A DNA stretch of 64,000 nt from Blakeslea trispora. Its lineage: Eukaryota > Mucoromycota > Mucoromycetes > Mucorales > Choanephoraceae. The stretch spans positions 248,001 through 312,000 of the forward strand of contig JAIWNE010000026.1 of NCBI GenBank assembly GCA_025331445.1. The letters run 5' to 3'. Positions within the stretch are counted from its first letter, which is position 1, and the number at the start of each line of letters is the position of its first letter. Below the pieces are notes generated by a model. The model saw only the letters and a program-made list of their open reading frames with translations. It was not told the DNA's origin and did no database searches. Of the stretch, positions 12,101 through 23,050 are shown in pieces. Both the position numbers and the translations under genes were made by a program.

Positions 12101-13297
12101 CAATCTTTGTACCGTTCAAGAAGACATTGACACCTTCGAGACAACCTGCTAAATCATAGACACGCTTCTTGATCAGGGCTTCAAAATCAGCATCCATTTC
12201 AGTCATGTTGAATTTGGCAAGATCAGGCTTGAATGTGATACGAGTGTATTCTTCACCACGAGAATTGGCTGTAATCTTGGGCTTACCGATCACACTCATG
12301 TTGTTCTTGAAGATCTGCTTATACTTTGATTCACGCTCCTTATCGGCAGTTTCAACAATGAATTCGGTACTAAAGATGTTACAGAGCTTGGCACCATAAC
12401 CATTACGACCACCGGTGACTTTCTTTTCGTTGTCATCATAATTGGAAGAAGTCAAGAGATGACCAAAGATCAATTCGGGAACAAAGACTTTTTCTTCCTT
12501 GTGCTCAGTAATAGGAATACCACGACCATTGTTGTGAATCGAAATCAAGTTTTGTTCACGGTCAATCACGACCTTGATGGTGTCCATTTGAGGATCACGG
12601 ATCTAAAAGGGGTAAAATTGAGTATTTCGGGATGTGCCATATTTTGTAATTTCTTACCTTATTATCAGCTGCATTCACAAGAATTTCATCCACAATCTTA
12701 TAGAGGCCAGGTACATATCTGATCTTTTTCTTTTTGATCATGTCTTCTTCAGAATCAAAGACCCACATTTCTTGTTCTTCAGCTTCAATTGTACCAATGT
12801 AAGTATCAGGACGGATCAAGATGTGCTCCAACTGAGTCTTCTTTTGATAGATTTCTTCTACTGTCTTGGCTTCATCATACTTGGGCTTCTTACTATCGGA
12901 TGATTTGGGTGTCTCTACCTCGGTAAGGGAATCATCTGTTTCAGAGGCATTTCTCTTGATACCATTGGTCTTTTTGGCAGGTGCCTTCTTGGGTGTATCG
13001 TCTTTGGTTGCTGGAGTCAGCTTCTTGGCAGGTGTCTTTCTAGGTGTAGCCACTGTCTTTTTGGGTGCAGCTACTTTCTTTTTAGGTGCCGCAACTTCTT
13101 TTGTGGTCTTTCGTTTCTATATAAAAAGAAGGAACCAAGTCAATATCCAAGCTAATAATAAATAAATAAAAAGTTTTTTTTTTTCTTCTTTGTACCTTTG
13201 AACCGACAAACTCATCACCAGAGTCGTCCTTAAAGTCATCGTCTTGGAAATCATCGTCTTGAAAGTCGTGAAAATCACTCTCGGAATCAGAACTCAT
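9154..13297 (-). CDS. TOP2: DNA topoisomerase II
   Basis: ATP-dependent enzyme that passes one DNA duplex through a double-strand break, needed for chromosome segregation. Exons 13297-13196, 13116-12658, 12602-11952, 11872-9740 and 9672-9154 join in phase 0 to 1287 residues. The GHKL ATPase starts near residue 129 (QLEHILIRPDTYIG), with NNGRGIPI and GGRNGYGAKLCNIFS. The TOPRIM domain has EGDSAKALVLSGL near residue 554 and DQDHDGSHIKG. The catalytic tyrosine is in AASPRYLFTRLS at about residue 886. Two oddities: an N-terminal extension of about 125 residues made of an acidic repeat (DFQDDDFQDDDFKDD) and a Lys/Ala/Pro-rich stretch like histone H1 (VAAPKKKVAAPKKTVATPRK); and a C-terminal tail only about 30 residues long after the coiled-coil end, whereas fungal enzymes usually carry a long charged C-terminal domain. 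Confidence 0.96.
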
Positions 13298-13433
13298 ATT
13301 GATACAAAGAAGAAGGGGCGGATTGTTGTCAAGAAAAAGAAAGAAAGAAAGAAAATATATATAAAAGTGACTTTGACTATCTAAAAATGATAATTGATTG
13401 GTTTAGAATAGAAAAATAAAATAAAGGACGAAT

Positions 13434-13473
13434 ACGCGTTTTTGTGCTCCGTATTTAAGCATGAAACGCGAAA
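13434..13473 (-). promoter_or_regulatory. MCB/E2F-like sites upstream of TOP2
   Basis: ACGCGT at 13434-13439 and ACGCGAAA at 13466-13473 (TTTCGCGT on the coding strand) lie 137-176 bp before the TOP2 start. In yeasts MBF, and in other eukaryotes E2F, bind such words in G1/S-phase promoters. Two copies in AT-rich DNA are unlikely to be chance, but binding is inferred. Confidence 0.45.
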
Positions 13474-14863
13474 CAAAGAAAATAAAACCCAATTTGCTTG
13501 TATAGAAAGCTAATTTATTCATGCATTTCGTTTTCATTCTACTCGGATTTAAGGAGGGAATTTATTAGAATGAATATCTTTCTTTTTGATTGTTTCTCTT
13601 GTGAACTCAAATCATTGTTGACAAAGAAAGAAAGAATATCTCGGGTTACTTGATTACGCCTTATTGAAATTTAATAAAAAAAGCAGTGATCTGCTCAATT
13701 TCTTTATCCAAAAACAAAAAGTCATAGTTTATTAATAACTTTCCCAAAACCAACTAAAATTATCATCCGAATTTCAAGTAGAAGAAAATCCAGTGTAGTA
13801 CCTGATTATCAATAAATTTGTCACCTAGTACCTGATTATAAACGTCATTTTCTTCTTTTTATAAATGAAATCACCCCCCCCCCTCTTTTTTTTTTAATTT
13901 TTAATTTTTCTGTTTCTATAAAATTATAAAATGATTCAATTGGTAAATCAAAGAATGACTAGGGGTTGCAGTCAAGAATTAGTCGGCTCTTAACTGCGCA
14001 TTGACACTTACCAAGCTCTTACAACTCTGGGTATCACACAAATGAGCTATAGACCTACCATTCAATTGTTCTCTCTCTATCTGTTTTGCGCGCAATCTTG
14101 AAATGGAAATTTCTATTCTTTTGGCTTATAATGACCAGCCAACAATATAAAAGAGCAAAGTTTATATGTATATATTTTCAAAGTAACTGAGCTCTATTAT
14201 TATCTGTTCATTTTCCGCTCAAGGGAGGGGGGGTAGAGAGTTTGATCATACTAAGCATACGAAGAAAATCAAGATAACTTTACTTTAAATCGAGTTTCTT
14301 TTTTTTTATCCTTGTTTAGAGAATAGTAAAATATATATGCTCCTGTTTTTTTTTTTACATAAGCCTATTCTTCTGCTTATTTGACATGCGGATCTTTATT
14401 TGAGTGAATTATTGATTTTTTTTTGTCTCTGTTTGAATAGTGAATTGTGTCACTCTTTTTATCTGATTTTAATCATTTGAATCAAGCAAATAGTTAAGCC
14501 CATGATTGAATCATTGTAGAATTGATCAACAAATGAATTTTTCTGCTTGAAGAATGGATAGATATCTGTACAGTGAAAGGCTTTACATCACTTTGCCATT
14601 TTTTTTGTGAATAAATAAAAGAAGGCCTTGTACATTTGCTTTATTGTTAAAGAATTTTTATTTTAAAAAAAAAAGAAAGTGACAGCATATATGTATATAC
14701 ATAAAAAATAAAATAAAAAAAATAATTAGCATAGCATAAAATAAGCAATCAGATAAAGAAACAAGAGATAAAAAAAAAGAAAAAGAGAATGCCCGAGTCA
14801 TAGAACGCATTGAATAAGTGGGAGTTTTTTCTGTGCCAAATTTGTTCAACTCTTGTGAATGAA
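13474..14863. other. intergenic, no gene seen
   Basis: AT-rich with homopolymer runs (a C run at 13876-13883). A 14-nt word, TAGTACCTGATTAT, occurs twice near 13797 and 13833. No coding frame, tRNA or hairpin worth naming. Confidence 0.4.
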
Positions 14864-15073
14864 TCAAGTGGATTTTCTAGCAATAGTATAACTATAAGAT
14901 CCATACAGAATCACCATTTGATCTGTGTCTACATAGATAGGACCTGGAAAGTTGGAACTGGTAATCCAAGTAGCACCATTGCCATGCTTCCATAAAGATT
15001 CAATTACCTCTTGTGTTGCAGGATCAAAACTTATCCAAGTTGAACCAGAAGCGTAAACCCATTCGACAGCCAT
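14864..15073 (-). CDS. single-domain WWE-like protein
   Basis: Intronless 69-residue ORF starting MAVEWVYASGSTWISFD. The pattern W-x2-Y-x4-tW-x2-fD, then IESLWKHG, then IYVDTDQMVILYGS and a final TIARKST, matches the WWE fold: two conserved Trp, a glycine after an amphipathic helix, then a V-D-x3-M strand and a basic C-terminal strand ending in R. WWE domains bind poly- or iso-ADP-ribose in ubiquitin ligases and PARPs. Here the domain makes up the whole protein, so it could act as a free reader module. The ORF could be extended upstream in frame, but that part is low-complexity and resembles a 5' leader. The family call is from pattern only. Confidence 0.55.
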   Translation of the reverse strand: MAVEWVYASGSTWISFDPATQEVIESLWKHGNGATWITSSNFPGPIYVDTDQMVILYGSYSYTIARKST

Positions 15074-17731
15074 TTTTGTTATAGATAGAAGAAATTGCTT
15101 ATATATTTTTTGCTTGTTTAAGAGTGAAGTTTTTTTTAAAAAATAAAATGAAAAAAAGAACAGAAAAAGAATCAGCTCTCCATTTATATTCAATTTTTGA
15201 TCTGTGTACCCTTTCTTTTTTTTTGAAGTCTCAATCATATTCTAGAAGGAAAGAAATTCAATCTCTGGGATTAAAGTAATAACAAAAAAAAAAAAAAGAC
15301 TTGAAATTGAATGGGCTTTGTTTTTTCTTTTTAATCATAAAATCCCTTTACTTTGCTTCTTGTCCATTTCGTTAAAGCGAAAGACTCGCTAATTCGTAAC
15401 GTGGCATGATGTTCCAATGTATTGGATTCCTGTGAGACCATTTTAGGAAAACTGGCCTGTTATATCTCTTACTTTGCAATCATTGGTAATACAAGCAAAA
15501 AGAAAGAGTGAATGCTTCATTTTGCCATTCATGCCATTCTGTACCCCATAGCGACTTTGTGTTCCATAGCAACAAACAATATGACCATTAGACTATAGCA
15601 TTCTGTTGCCAACAAAAGAAGTCATTCATGCTAAGGAAAAACTCTTTGTAGTCTACTTCCTATAGCTGCTTTGAACTCCTCCTTCTCTTTTCTTTCTAAT
15701 ATTTTCTGTATGACAAACCAAATCCTCCTAAAGAAGTTATGATATTCATGTAAGCTATTAGTGAGATTAATAATAGAAAATATGTGTCCTGTTCCTGAAA
15801 TTACATGACTGCTATTTGTCATTGCTTTTTCAGCATTATACTTTATGCTTTATGAGTAAATCGTCTCCTTTTTGGCTAATCTTACTTTCTTGTTGCTGTT
15901 TGAATTCAAGTATGATCTAATACTTTGCTCATTTCAACCTTTTATATGTATATATCTTACGTATCTTTTTTTGGAAAAGTGTATTTGACTTTCTCTACAA
16001 GAAACAGCAATGTGAAATTTCTATTAAGCCTGATTTCCAACTGTCGTAGTTTTTGCTGAACTCAACAACCAGCTTGAAAATAAAAAATAAAAAGCAGACT
16101 TGACCAGCATGATTTTTATTTTATCCAGCTCAAGGGATTGAATTAAACTCATTTCTAAGTGTAAACATGTCTTTTCAATCGTATTTCGAGCTCATCAAGA
16201 CACAATTGATACAATAGACTTTATGGCATGTTTCCATACAACTTCAAGTCAATCGTCTATGATCTATCAGTCAATTCGATGACAAGCAAGAGTCTAGAAA
16301 ACGAGATTTTCAAAGGTAAATAAGACTATGATGTAACAGCAATTCCACGTCAAGGCTAAAGAATTCATATCCATGGGCCTTTTTTTTAAAAAAAAAAAGA
16401 GAAAAGGAAGAGGCTTTTTAATTTTTCTTCCACCGATCGGCAAAACATAAGATACACGTTAATCATATACCCTATCCAGGCAAAACGATTTTCAACTCTT
16501 AATATTACTTGCGGCTTAATGCTGACGGACAAAAAGTGCTATGACAGCACAGTAAAAACCCCTTTTCTTCAGTCCATAGCCAGAAAAATACAGTGTAAGT
16601 AAATTTTTCTTGAACAGCAGTTATACCTTATGTTACATTGTTTGATAACCATCTTATTATGTCAAAACGAAATATTAGAAGAGAAAGAAAAAATAAGAGA
16701 GAGAGAATCAGCCTTGAGGTTACACTGTTCCGCATGTCATGATGGTAAACACACGTAAAGAACAATCAAGCATTGTATGAATACTAAGGACTTACTTTCA
16801 ATCTTGGCTTTATTTGACATGCTTGAGATTTATAGGATACATCTCTTGCTCTTCCAGTGTCTCTTTCGCTTCGTCTTATGCTTTACAGTCTTTTAATTAT
16901 TTTTAAATGACAGGAATTGCACCCTTTTTTTTTATACTACCGTCAATGTAACAATGCATGATATGATATGCAAATTGACCTTGTCGAGCTTTGATGAATA
17001 CACACACGCAAACTCAAGCTGTATACGATACAATATGCAAATGACATAAAAGTGCCTGATTGATGTTAGCAAACAAGCAAGTGATCTACAAAGACGAAAT
17101 GTGTATTTGTATTATCGGTCATCATATAAGAGACTGCAAAAACAATCACTCGATAGTCATGAAAAAAAAAAAGAGTTTCAAGTTCAAAAATGTAGACACT
17201 ACAGTTGACACAAAGCAAAAAAAAGCGCCAATAAAGGAAAATGTTGTCGACCATGTGAAGCAATCAAAATACAGTGCCAGATACATACATGATGTATCAT
17301 ATTGCAATTCAGACTTGACTGATACTAAAAATGCATCATGATATATTTCAAACTATTCAAGCATTTTTATTTTGTTGTTAAAGGCTTTCCTCCTCCCCCC
17401 CCCCCTGTTTGTTCGTTATAACGAATATTTATTTGTTTGTCATTAAACATAGATGCATTTCTCACCCTCCTATTTTTAAAGTTTAAATTGACTTGAAATC
17501 ATACATTGTATCTTTATTGATGAAATTAACTTTTTTTTTAGAGTCATTTCAATTTATACGTTTATGTTGCCTTTCTTTGAAGACCATGATTCAGAAATCC
17601 CCATTCAACTGTGACTTGACTAGAAAATTTATACTTTAAATTTTTAGCAAGGCTGTCATGCCTGGGGGAGAGAGAGAAAATTTAGCACTTTAAGACAGAT
17701 AAAGTTTATGTAACACTTACAGCCTTGCTCA
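15074..17731. other. 2.6-kb gene-poor region
   Basis: AT-rich with short ORFs only. A 93-codon ORF at 17060-17341 (+) carries CICIIGHHIRDC, which only loosely resembles a zinc knuckle because the CxxC spacing is wrong. I see no convincing gene, tRNA or terminal repeat. It may contain decayed mobile DNA linked to the element on its right. Confidence 0.35.
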
Positions 17732-19627
17732 TCACGTTTCGCGTGCAGCCAATACACCGCTTCTTGTACAAAAGGACGATGTTTTGTGATTAAATTCAGT
17801 GTTGGAATGACTGATGGTTCGAGAGAAAGCACGGAGAGTTTGTTGGAACAGCAAAGTTGTAATTTCGGAAATAGCAATAGCAAGGGCAGACAGCTTGTCA
17901 CGGCCACTGACACCACGACCATTCTTGACAGACGGGCATTCAGGGTTCAAGCAGTGAAATGCACCTTTCATGTTTCTATGTACTGCTTTGCCTTTCACTT
18001 ATATGGGCTGTTCTGGATGCTGAAGTTTGTTGAAGCAATACACACATGTTTGGGAAGTGTAGTTTTCGTTGGTGATACAGACAGTCATATACCTTGCATG
18101 CAGATCTTGCTTCCAAATACCACCATAGCGCAAGTGCCGTTTGACTCTGGAACCTATCCCAAAGCCATGGTCACCAATCATCATCAACAGATTCTTTCTT
18201 TGTGTTTCTTTTCCTTTCTTCTTGACATCTTTCTTTTTCAATTTAGGGTTCGCAAATTCCCTTTCGCGAGAGCAAAGGCGGTCCCTGATTTTCTTGGTAA
18301 AGTATTCCTGCTTCATGGCCTGTTTAGATCTTTGTGAAGAATCACAAAAGTTTCTGACTGTCTGTCTATTGGCTTGCAAAAAATGATAGTTTGTCTGGAT
18401 TGCTTCTACGGAACTTGCATTGAATATGCTTTTTTCAAACAACATCTTAGCAGCAAGCTTGTGTCTGTAGTTCAAGTTTTGGCTTCCAAAGTCAATGTCT
18501 TCAGCGTTGATGACAGTGGACGACGGCAAAGGCTGAAATTCTTCTTCTTGTTCTTCAGTAGTAGTCAAAGCAGAAAACCTGTTGTAGAGCTTCAGATGGT
18601 AAGTGTATCTTTGAATAGAAACGGGCACTGATTCAGTCATTTTGACAACACCATTGTCTGTGCAGGGGAAGGTGAAGTTTTTAGCAATATTATCAGCGTC
18701 ACCCATCAGTTGCATATCTTCAGCTTTAGCAATTGTAGGCTGGCCCGTGATCTGCTGCAGTACTCTGGTTTGTCTAGGCGCCTTTTGATCTCTTTTTGTC
18801 AAATTTGATGTTCTTCTGCGAATATACAGCTGGTATCGCTGGTCTGCCAGTTCAGACTTGAATTGTTGAATAGCCAGAAACAACCTACTTCTATCAGCCT
18901 TCAACCCATCAATGTACGCCTTGATCCCATTTCTAGCAGTAATAATCAACTCTTTATCATTATCGGCATGCGGATGTCGGATATGAGCTTGTATATTTCT
19001 GACAATGTCTGCAATTTGTGTCTAAACACCACATACATTCACCAATTTGAGGACAACATACATCTGCCTCTTCTTCAGAGTCACTACCTTGTACAACAGC
19101 AACTTCAGGTTCTAGATGAAGTGGGGGTTTCCAGCCTTGCTTAGCAGTTTTGATCTGCAAACTAAAACCTTGATGGCTGAATTCTTTAAATCTGTTTTTC
19201 AGCTGCTTTGACAGACGGTTGGTGTTCCCTAACAGTGCATCAATTTCTTGTCTTAAAGTTTCATTATCTTTTTCGCGCTCATTGAGTACATCTTGCCAAG
19301 TCGATTTAGGAATGTTGTATTAAGGCTTTTGGCTTGTTACATGGGCGCTTTCTCTTTGATACCAGGGATTCTGACATACTTACTACCAAGCAGCAAATGA
19401 AGATGATGAGCAAAAACCAATTTACGACGTCTACGTAACTGTTGTATTCTATCAATCCTGAAAAAGGCATTGAAGACAACATCTTTATGATTGATATATT
19501 CCAAAGGGCCCCTAATGACTCTGTTGTCATAGCCAAAAAATGTCATTTTGTTGTCATCATGCTAGCAGAATGTCTTGAATAACGAAGGTGTATCCAGTCT
19601 AAAGGACTTTTGAGTTGCAATAGGCAT
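17732..19627 (-). pseudogene. broken Fanzor (eukaryotic TnpB-like RNA-guided nuclease) gene
   Basis: Fanzors are transposon-encoded relatives of TnpB that cut DNA guided by an omega-like RNA. The order of parts fits: an N-terminal region (19627-19337, with KMTFFGYDNRVIRGPLEY), a middle region (19319-19062), then the RuvC part (19021-18002) with HIRHPHADNDKELIITARNG, a candidate first catalytic Asp in CTDNGVVKM, a candidate Glu in TNENYTSQTC, a zinc ribbon (CVYC and, after a stop, CLNPEC) and a candidate last Asp in SGRDKLSALAIAIS. It is disabled: TAG at 19564-19562; a frame change at about 19340 plus TAA at 19322-19320; a second discontinuity at 19061-19022, which is either a 40-nt GTATGT...TTTAG intron or a shift; and TAA at 18001-17999 between the two zinc-ribbon pairs. 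Three candidate catalytic residues remain, so decay is recent or purifying selection ended recently. Family assignment is by motif. Confidence 0.75.
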
Positions 19628-19667
19628 TGGGCAGATTTTACGACACAACTTAGAGATATATATTCAA

Positions 19668-19851
19668 AAAGTTTTACCCCGAAATTTAACCGTGATTGGT
19701 AGTCATTCTACAAGAAATAGACTTGGATGAATCAGGATGGCATAGTGTGCTTGGGAAGAAAAAGAGCTTCTAACCATGAGATCCTAGTTCATTCACCTCT
19801 TTCTCTTGTAGAATGACTATCAGCTACGGTTAAATTTCAGGATGAAACTTT
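19668..19851. mobile_element. 184-bp inverted-repeat (MITE/foldback-like) element
   Basis: Arms of about 50 nt face each other around an 80-nt centre. The left arm reads AAAGTTTTACCCCGAAATTT then AACCGT, and later TAGTCATTCTACAAGA. The right arm is its imperfect reverse complement: TCTTGTAGAATGACTA, then ACGGTTAAATTTC and AGGATGAAACTTT. Two blocks (13 and 16 nt) are perfect, and the mismatches cluster between them. No clear target-site duplication was seen. It lies 41 bp upstream of the Fanzor ATG and could be an end of that transposon, an unrelated MITE, or a long-hairpin RNA source. I did not find a matching end on the far side of the Fanzor gene. Confidence 0.55.
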
Positions 19852-19992
19852 CGGCACTTATTTCATATGCCTCAAAATGTATATTGCTGATGATTTTTGC
19901 CCAATAAAAATCACATTATTCTGTAACCATAAACTTGATTTCATAAATGGGGCACTTTTTCGTTTTCAGAAGGACTTTCTTCATTCTTTCAA

Positions 19993-20453
19993 TCAAGTTA
20001 GAAGGTCTTCTAAACGTTCAGCCAGAATGATGTTACTCGAAAGCATGTCTTTCATTGACCTCTATAATAGTGTTTTTTATATGAAATACAGCTCTTTTAA
20101 GGATTGCAGGGCGTTAATGGCTTTGTTTCTGAGACAAGGCTTACTTCATTAGCTTGATTGTCTGACTCGCTTTCGTTTCTTATTTGTAGTCGAACAAGCT
20201 TGCAATCTCTGTAGTTCTCTTTATGAATCTCTTTGGTAGAAGAGAGGGAGGGAGGGAGAGAATTTTGATGTTTTGTAATGTTTTTCATGAGCCCACTCAT
20301 CAAAAAGCATTGTATGCAAAAGCTTAACTGAGCAACGGTAACAACAGCTTTTATTGGCTGACAGTGTCCAATCATATTGCTTATTGTTGACGGAGTAGTC
20401 CCCCAGACATGTCACCCGAGCCAAATTTTCTGTCTGTCGGAATTTACAAATTT
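19993..20453 (-). CDS. small spliced gene of unknown function (5' end unresolved)
   Basis: Three segments join in frame at canonical sites: 20453-20329, 20228-20145 and 20061-19993. The last ends in TGA after RSMKDMLSSNIILAERLEDL followed by LT. The first segment is Cys-rich (ICKFRQTENLARVTC, SCCYRCS); the second is charged (IHKENYRDCKLVRLQIRNES). A T-rich tract ending TTTTGCCAG precedes the first segment, so it is probably an internal exon; no starting ATG was found. The two downstream introns each have GT and AG sites and keep phase 0, which argues for a gene rather than noise. Function unknown. It lies just 5' of the foldback element and the Fanzor relic and might be cargo or a bystander. 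Confidence 0.4.
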
Positions 20454-20996
20454 CTGGCAAAAAAAAAAAAAATTATGTCATGAATTGCAACTCCACTTTG
20501 GTCCAAATAAAGGGAGAGAAAGAGAAAGGCACTCTCTTTGCTTATTATAGTTTGTAACACTTTAAAGTCATGAGCAAGTGGGGGAGTCAGCAACAAAATA
20601 ACAGGACAATTCTTTGGGTATTTCTCTATTCATAAAGAAGTTGTGTTGTTCTAGAGTAAACATTTGCTGGCTCTACCATTGCATTTTGTACCTCATCTTT
20701 TTTCTCTTGTATCTAAAAAAAGCACTCTACCTCTTGTTCTATTTTTCTATTTGTATATTTTTGGCAAACTGTCTAACTTACCTGACATGCTCATGCAAGA
20801 CAAAGATAAATAAGGCAAAGAATTAAATGCTCTCTGATTTATGTTCCCAGTGGACTAGCTTATTCTAATTAAGGAGAAAATGATGAGAGGGGGGTGGGCT
20901 GACAAAGATAAATAGGCTTGATTTTATTTATATTATTTTCTCTCTCTCTCTCTCTTTTCCATACATTTCTTTTATTTATTTTTCGCTTTATACATA

Positions 20997-21258
20997 ATGA
21001 CTTTAAGACACATTCAATGCCCTGCTACCTGTGAACTTTGCTCTCACTGGATTCCAAACCATAGTGTAAGTCTTGCTTTTGATATATTCTAAAACATGAA
21101 GATGAACCGTTTTCTTTCATTAGAGCGACTGTCCTAGAAGTGGCGTTCATCCTTCTCAATGGTCTATCAACACAAATGAGATCGAAATAATGTATACCTC
21201 TGAAGAGCCTGATTTGGCGATTGAACAAGAAAACTATATCGATTTCGAAGAAGACTGA
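20997..21258 (+). CDS. 67-residue Cys-containing acidic protein, unknown
   Basis: Two exons (20997-21065, 21124-21258) with a textbook GTAAGT donor and CATTAG acceptor keep the frame. The protein starts MTLRHIQCPATCELCSHWIP, continues NHSSDCPRSGVHPSQWS, and ends in an acidic tail (SEEPDLAIEQENYIDFEED). Four cysteines (C-x3-C-x2-C-x10-C) plus nearby histidines could bind zinc. A CT-rich tract (20934-20958) typical of a fungal core promoter lies just upstream. No family recognised. It is too short for ordinary ORF thresholds, but the intron and a dense run of meaningful codons support it. Confidence 0.55.
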
Positions 21259-23050
21259 TCATACACAAGCTTGTTTCCTTTTTTTAAAAAAAGAAGTACT
21301 AGTTCCATTTTTCCTGCCCTGATACATGTGTATATAGATAGTATTATTACCCAAGCAGTTTCTTTTTTTTTCTTTTTTCTATATCTCAATCTTACTGATT
21401 TCTCTCTATATATACACTTTTACCCTCCCCTCTTTTCTTTTTTTAGTAAATATTTTGCTTTCTTTATTATCGTTTTCTCAAGTTACCCTTCTTCTTCTTT
21501 TTTTTCATATTTCTTTGTTATAACAATTGTAATTTTCAATCTTGTAAAAAAAATAAATAAAAAACAAAACAATATCCATACACGAATAAGTATTCTTTGT
21601 TTCTTCCTGGTTTGACCTTATTGAGACATTATTCTTTGTCACCTGGGTAACCGATACACTGTTTGAGATGTCAATTCCTCTAAATAAAGACAAAATTAAA
21701 ACAATAGCAACTAATACAAAAAAGAAGTCAAGTAGAGTTTCTCACATTAATTATGGCAGAGTATAAGAATTACTTTTTTAGCTGTTTTCTTAATTTTCAA
21801 AATAAATAACCATATAATTTTTCATTCTATAAATGCACAAAAATATACGTGTATAAAAAAAAAAGAGGACATTGTTAAAATACGTTGATATTAACTTTCA
21901 CAATATCGCATAAAAAATATTAAATGCATAACAAGGATAAAGTTCGTGACGATAGTAAGTAACTTACAGGTTACAAAATCGGTCTCTCTTTTTCTTACCA
22001 TGTTTTCCCAAAAGCTATTCAACTATAAACTACTTCTAAGGTTATTGATCATCTACCTTCTACTGATTGATAAAGTAGTTGTTTTTAGAGATGGAAATAG
22101 AAGAAGCTGATAGGTTAGATAACACTAAATAACAGCTGTTATCATATCAGTGATTGTATATTGCTTGTTATTACTTTTATTTTTTTAAAATGGCGTTCAG
22201 GTACATCCAAACTTTTTTTTTAATGGTCGATCAAATTAGAAACATAGACTTGAACTGTCTTTGTTTCTTTGGTAAGCTTGCTGTTGTCTTTATCTTAAAA
22301 CTTCTCTAACTTAAGAACAAGGACTTTTTTTTTTTACTTGTGAGAAAGAATTACTTCATTATGCTTGACAATACTTGTGTCCAAATAACAAGGGGGGGAG
22401 AGGTTTATTGTTGTACGAGGTTAAGAAAAATAAAGAGCAATATTAGGCTGCAAATACTTATTAGGTGAAACCTATCCTCTCTTTCTTTCTTTTTTGCTTT
22501 TTATCCCCTTTCATTTTACCTAATAATGAATGGCTTTATAAGGATATGCTCATTAATATACATTTGCTTTCTTTTTCTTAATGACATGAATTCTCTGTGA
22601 CTCGTCCACATGATCTCAGAACATTAAATATTAAAGGTCAACCAAAACAGTCTTTCTTCAATTCCTATGATCAGTAACGTAGCATTTTTTTGGGGGGTCT
22701 ACAAAAGTGTCACAAAGAATTAACTTGAATTATGCAATTGGGTAAATAAATCAAACAAAAATTGAAGGCTGCCTGAGATCACAAACGATGTTGGACAGTT
22801 ACTGTAACACAATAACAAACTACGCCTTATTTATTCAAGAAAAGTTGTAAAGTAAAAAAAAAATGGGCCTAGGCCATCTTTCTCCCAAAAAGAAAAAGGG
22901 GGAGAGGGAGAGAGAGGGATCATGCTTGAAAACTAGATGAATCGTTATTTTGACATTAAATAGCCCTAGTGCTTGTTTAGTATGTACCTGTCAAAGCAAT
23001 TTCTCTAGTATGTTAAATGAGTAATTAATATTTGAGGCACAAATTTAGTT
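21259..23050. other. 1.8-kb gene-poor region
   Basis: Poly-pyrimidine and A/T runs; only short ORFs. No RNA gene or repeat recognised. Small spliced genes like those on either side could hide here. Confidence 0.3.

Noticed and set aside
13797..13846. Direct 14-nt repeat TAGTACCTGATTAT
   Set aside because: Only two copies 36 bp apart, with no element structure around them.
17060..17341. 93-codon ORF with a zinc-knuckle-like CICIIGHHIRDC
   Set aside because: The first cysteine pair is C-x-C, not C-x2-C, and the spacing to GH is short. The rest is Lys-rich without Gag features.
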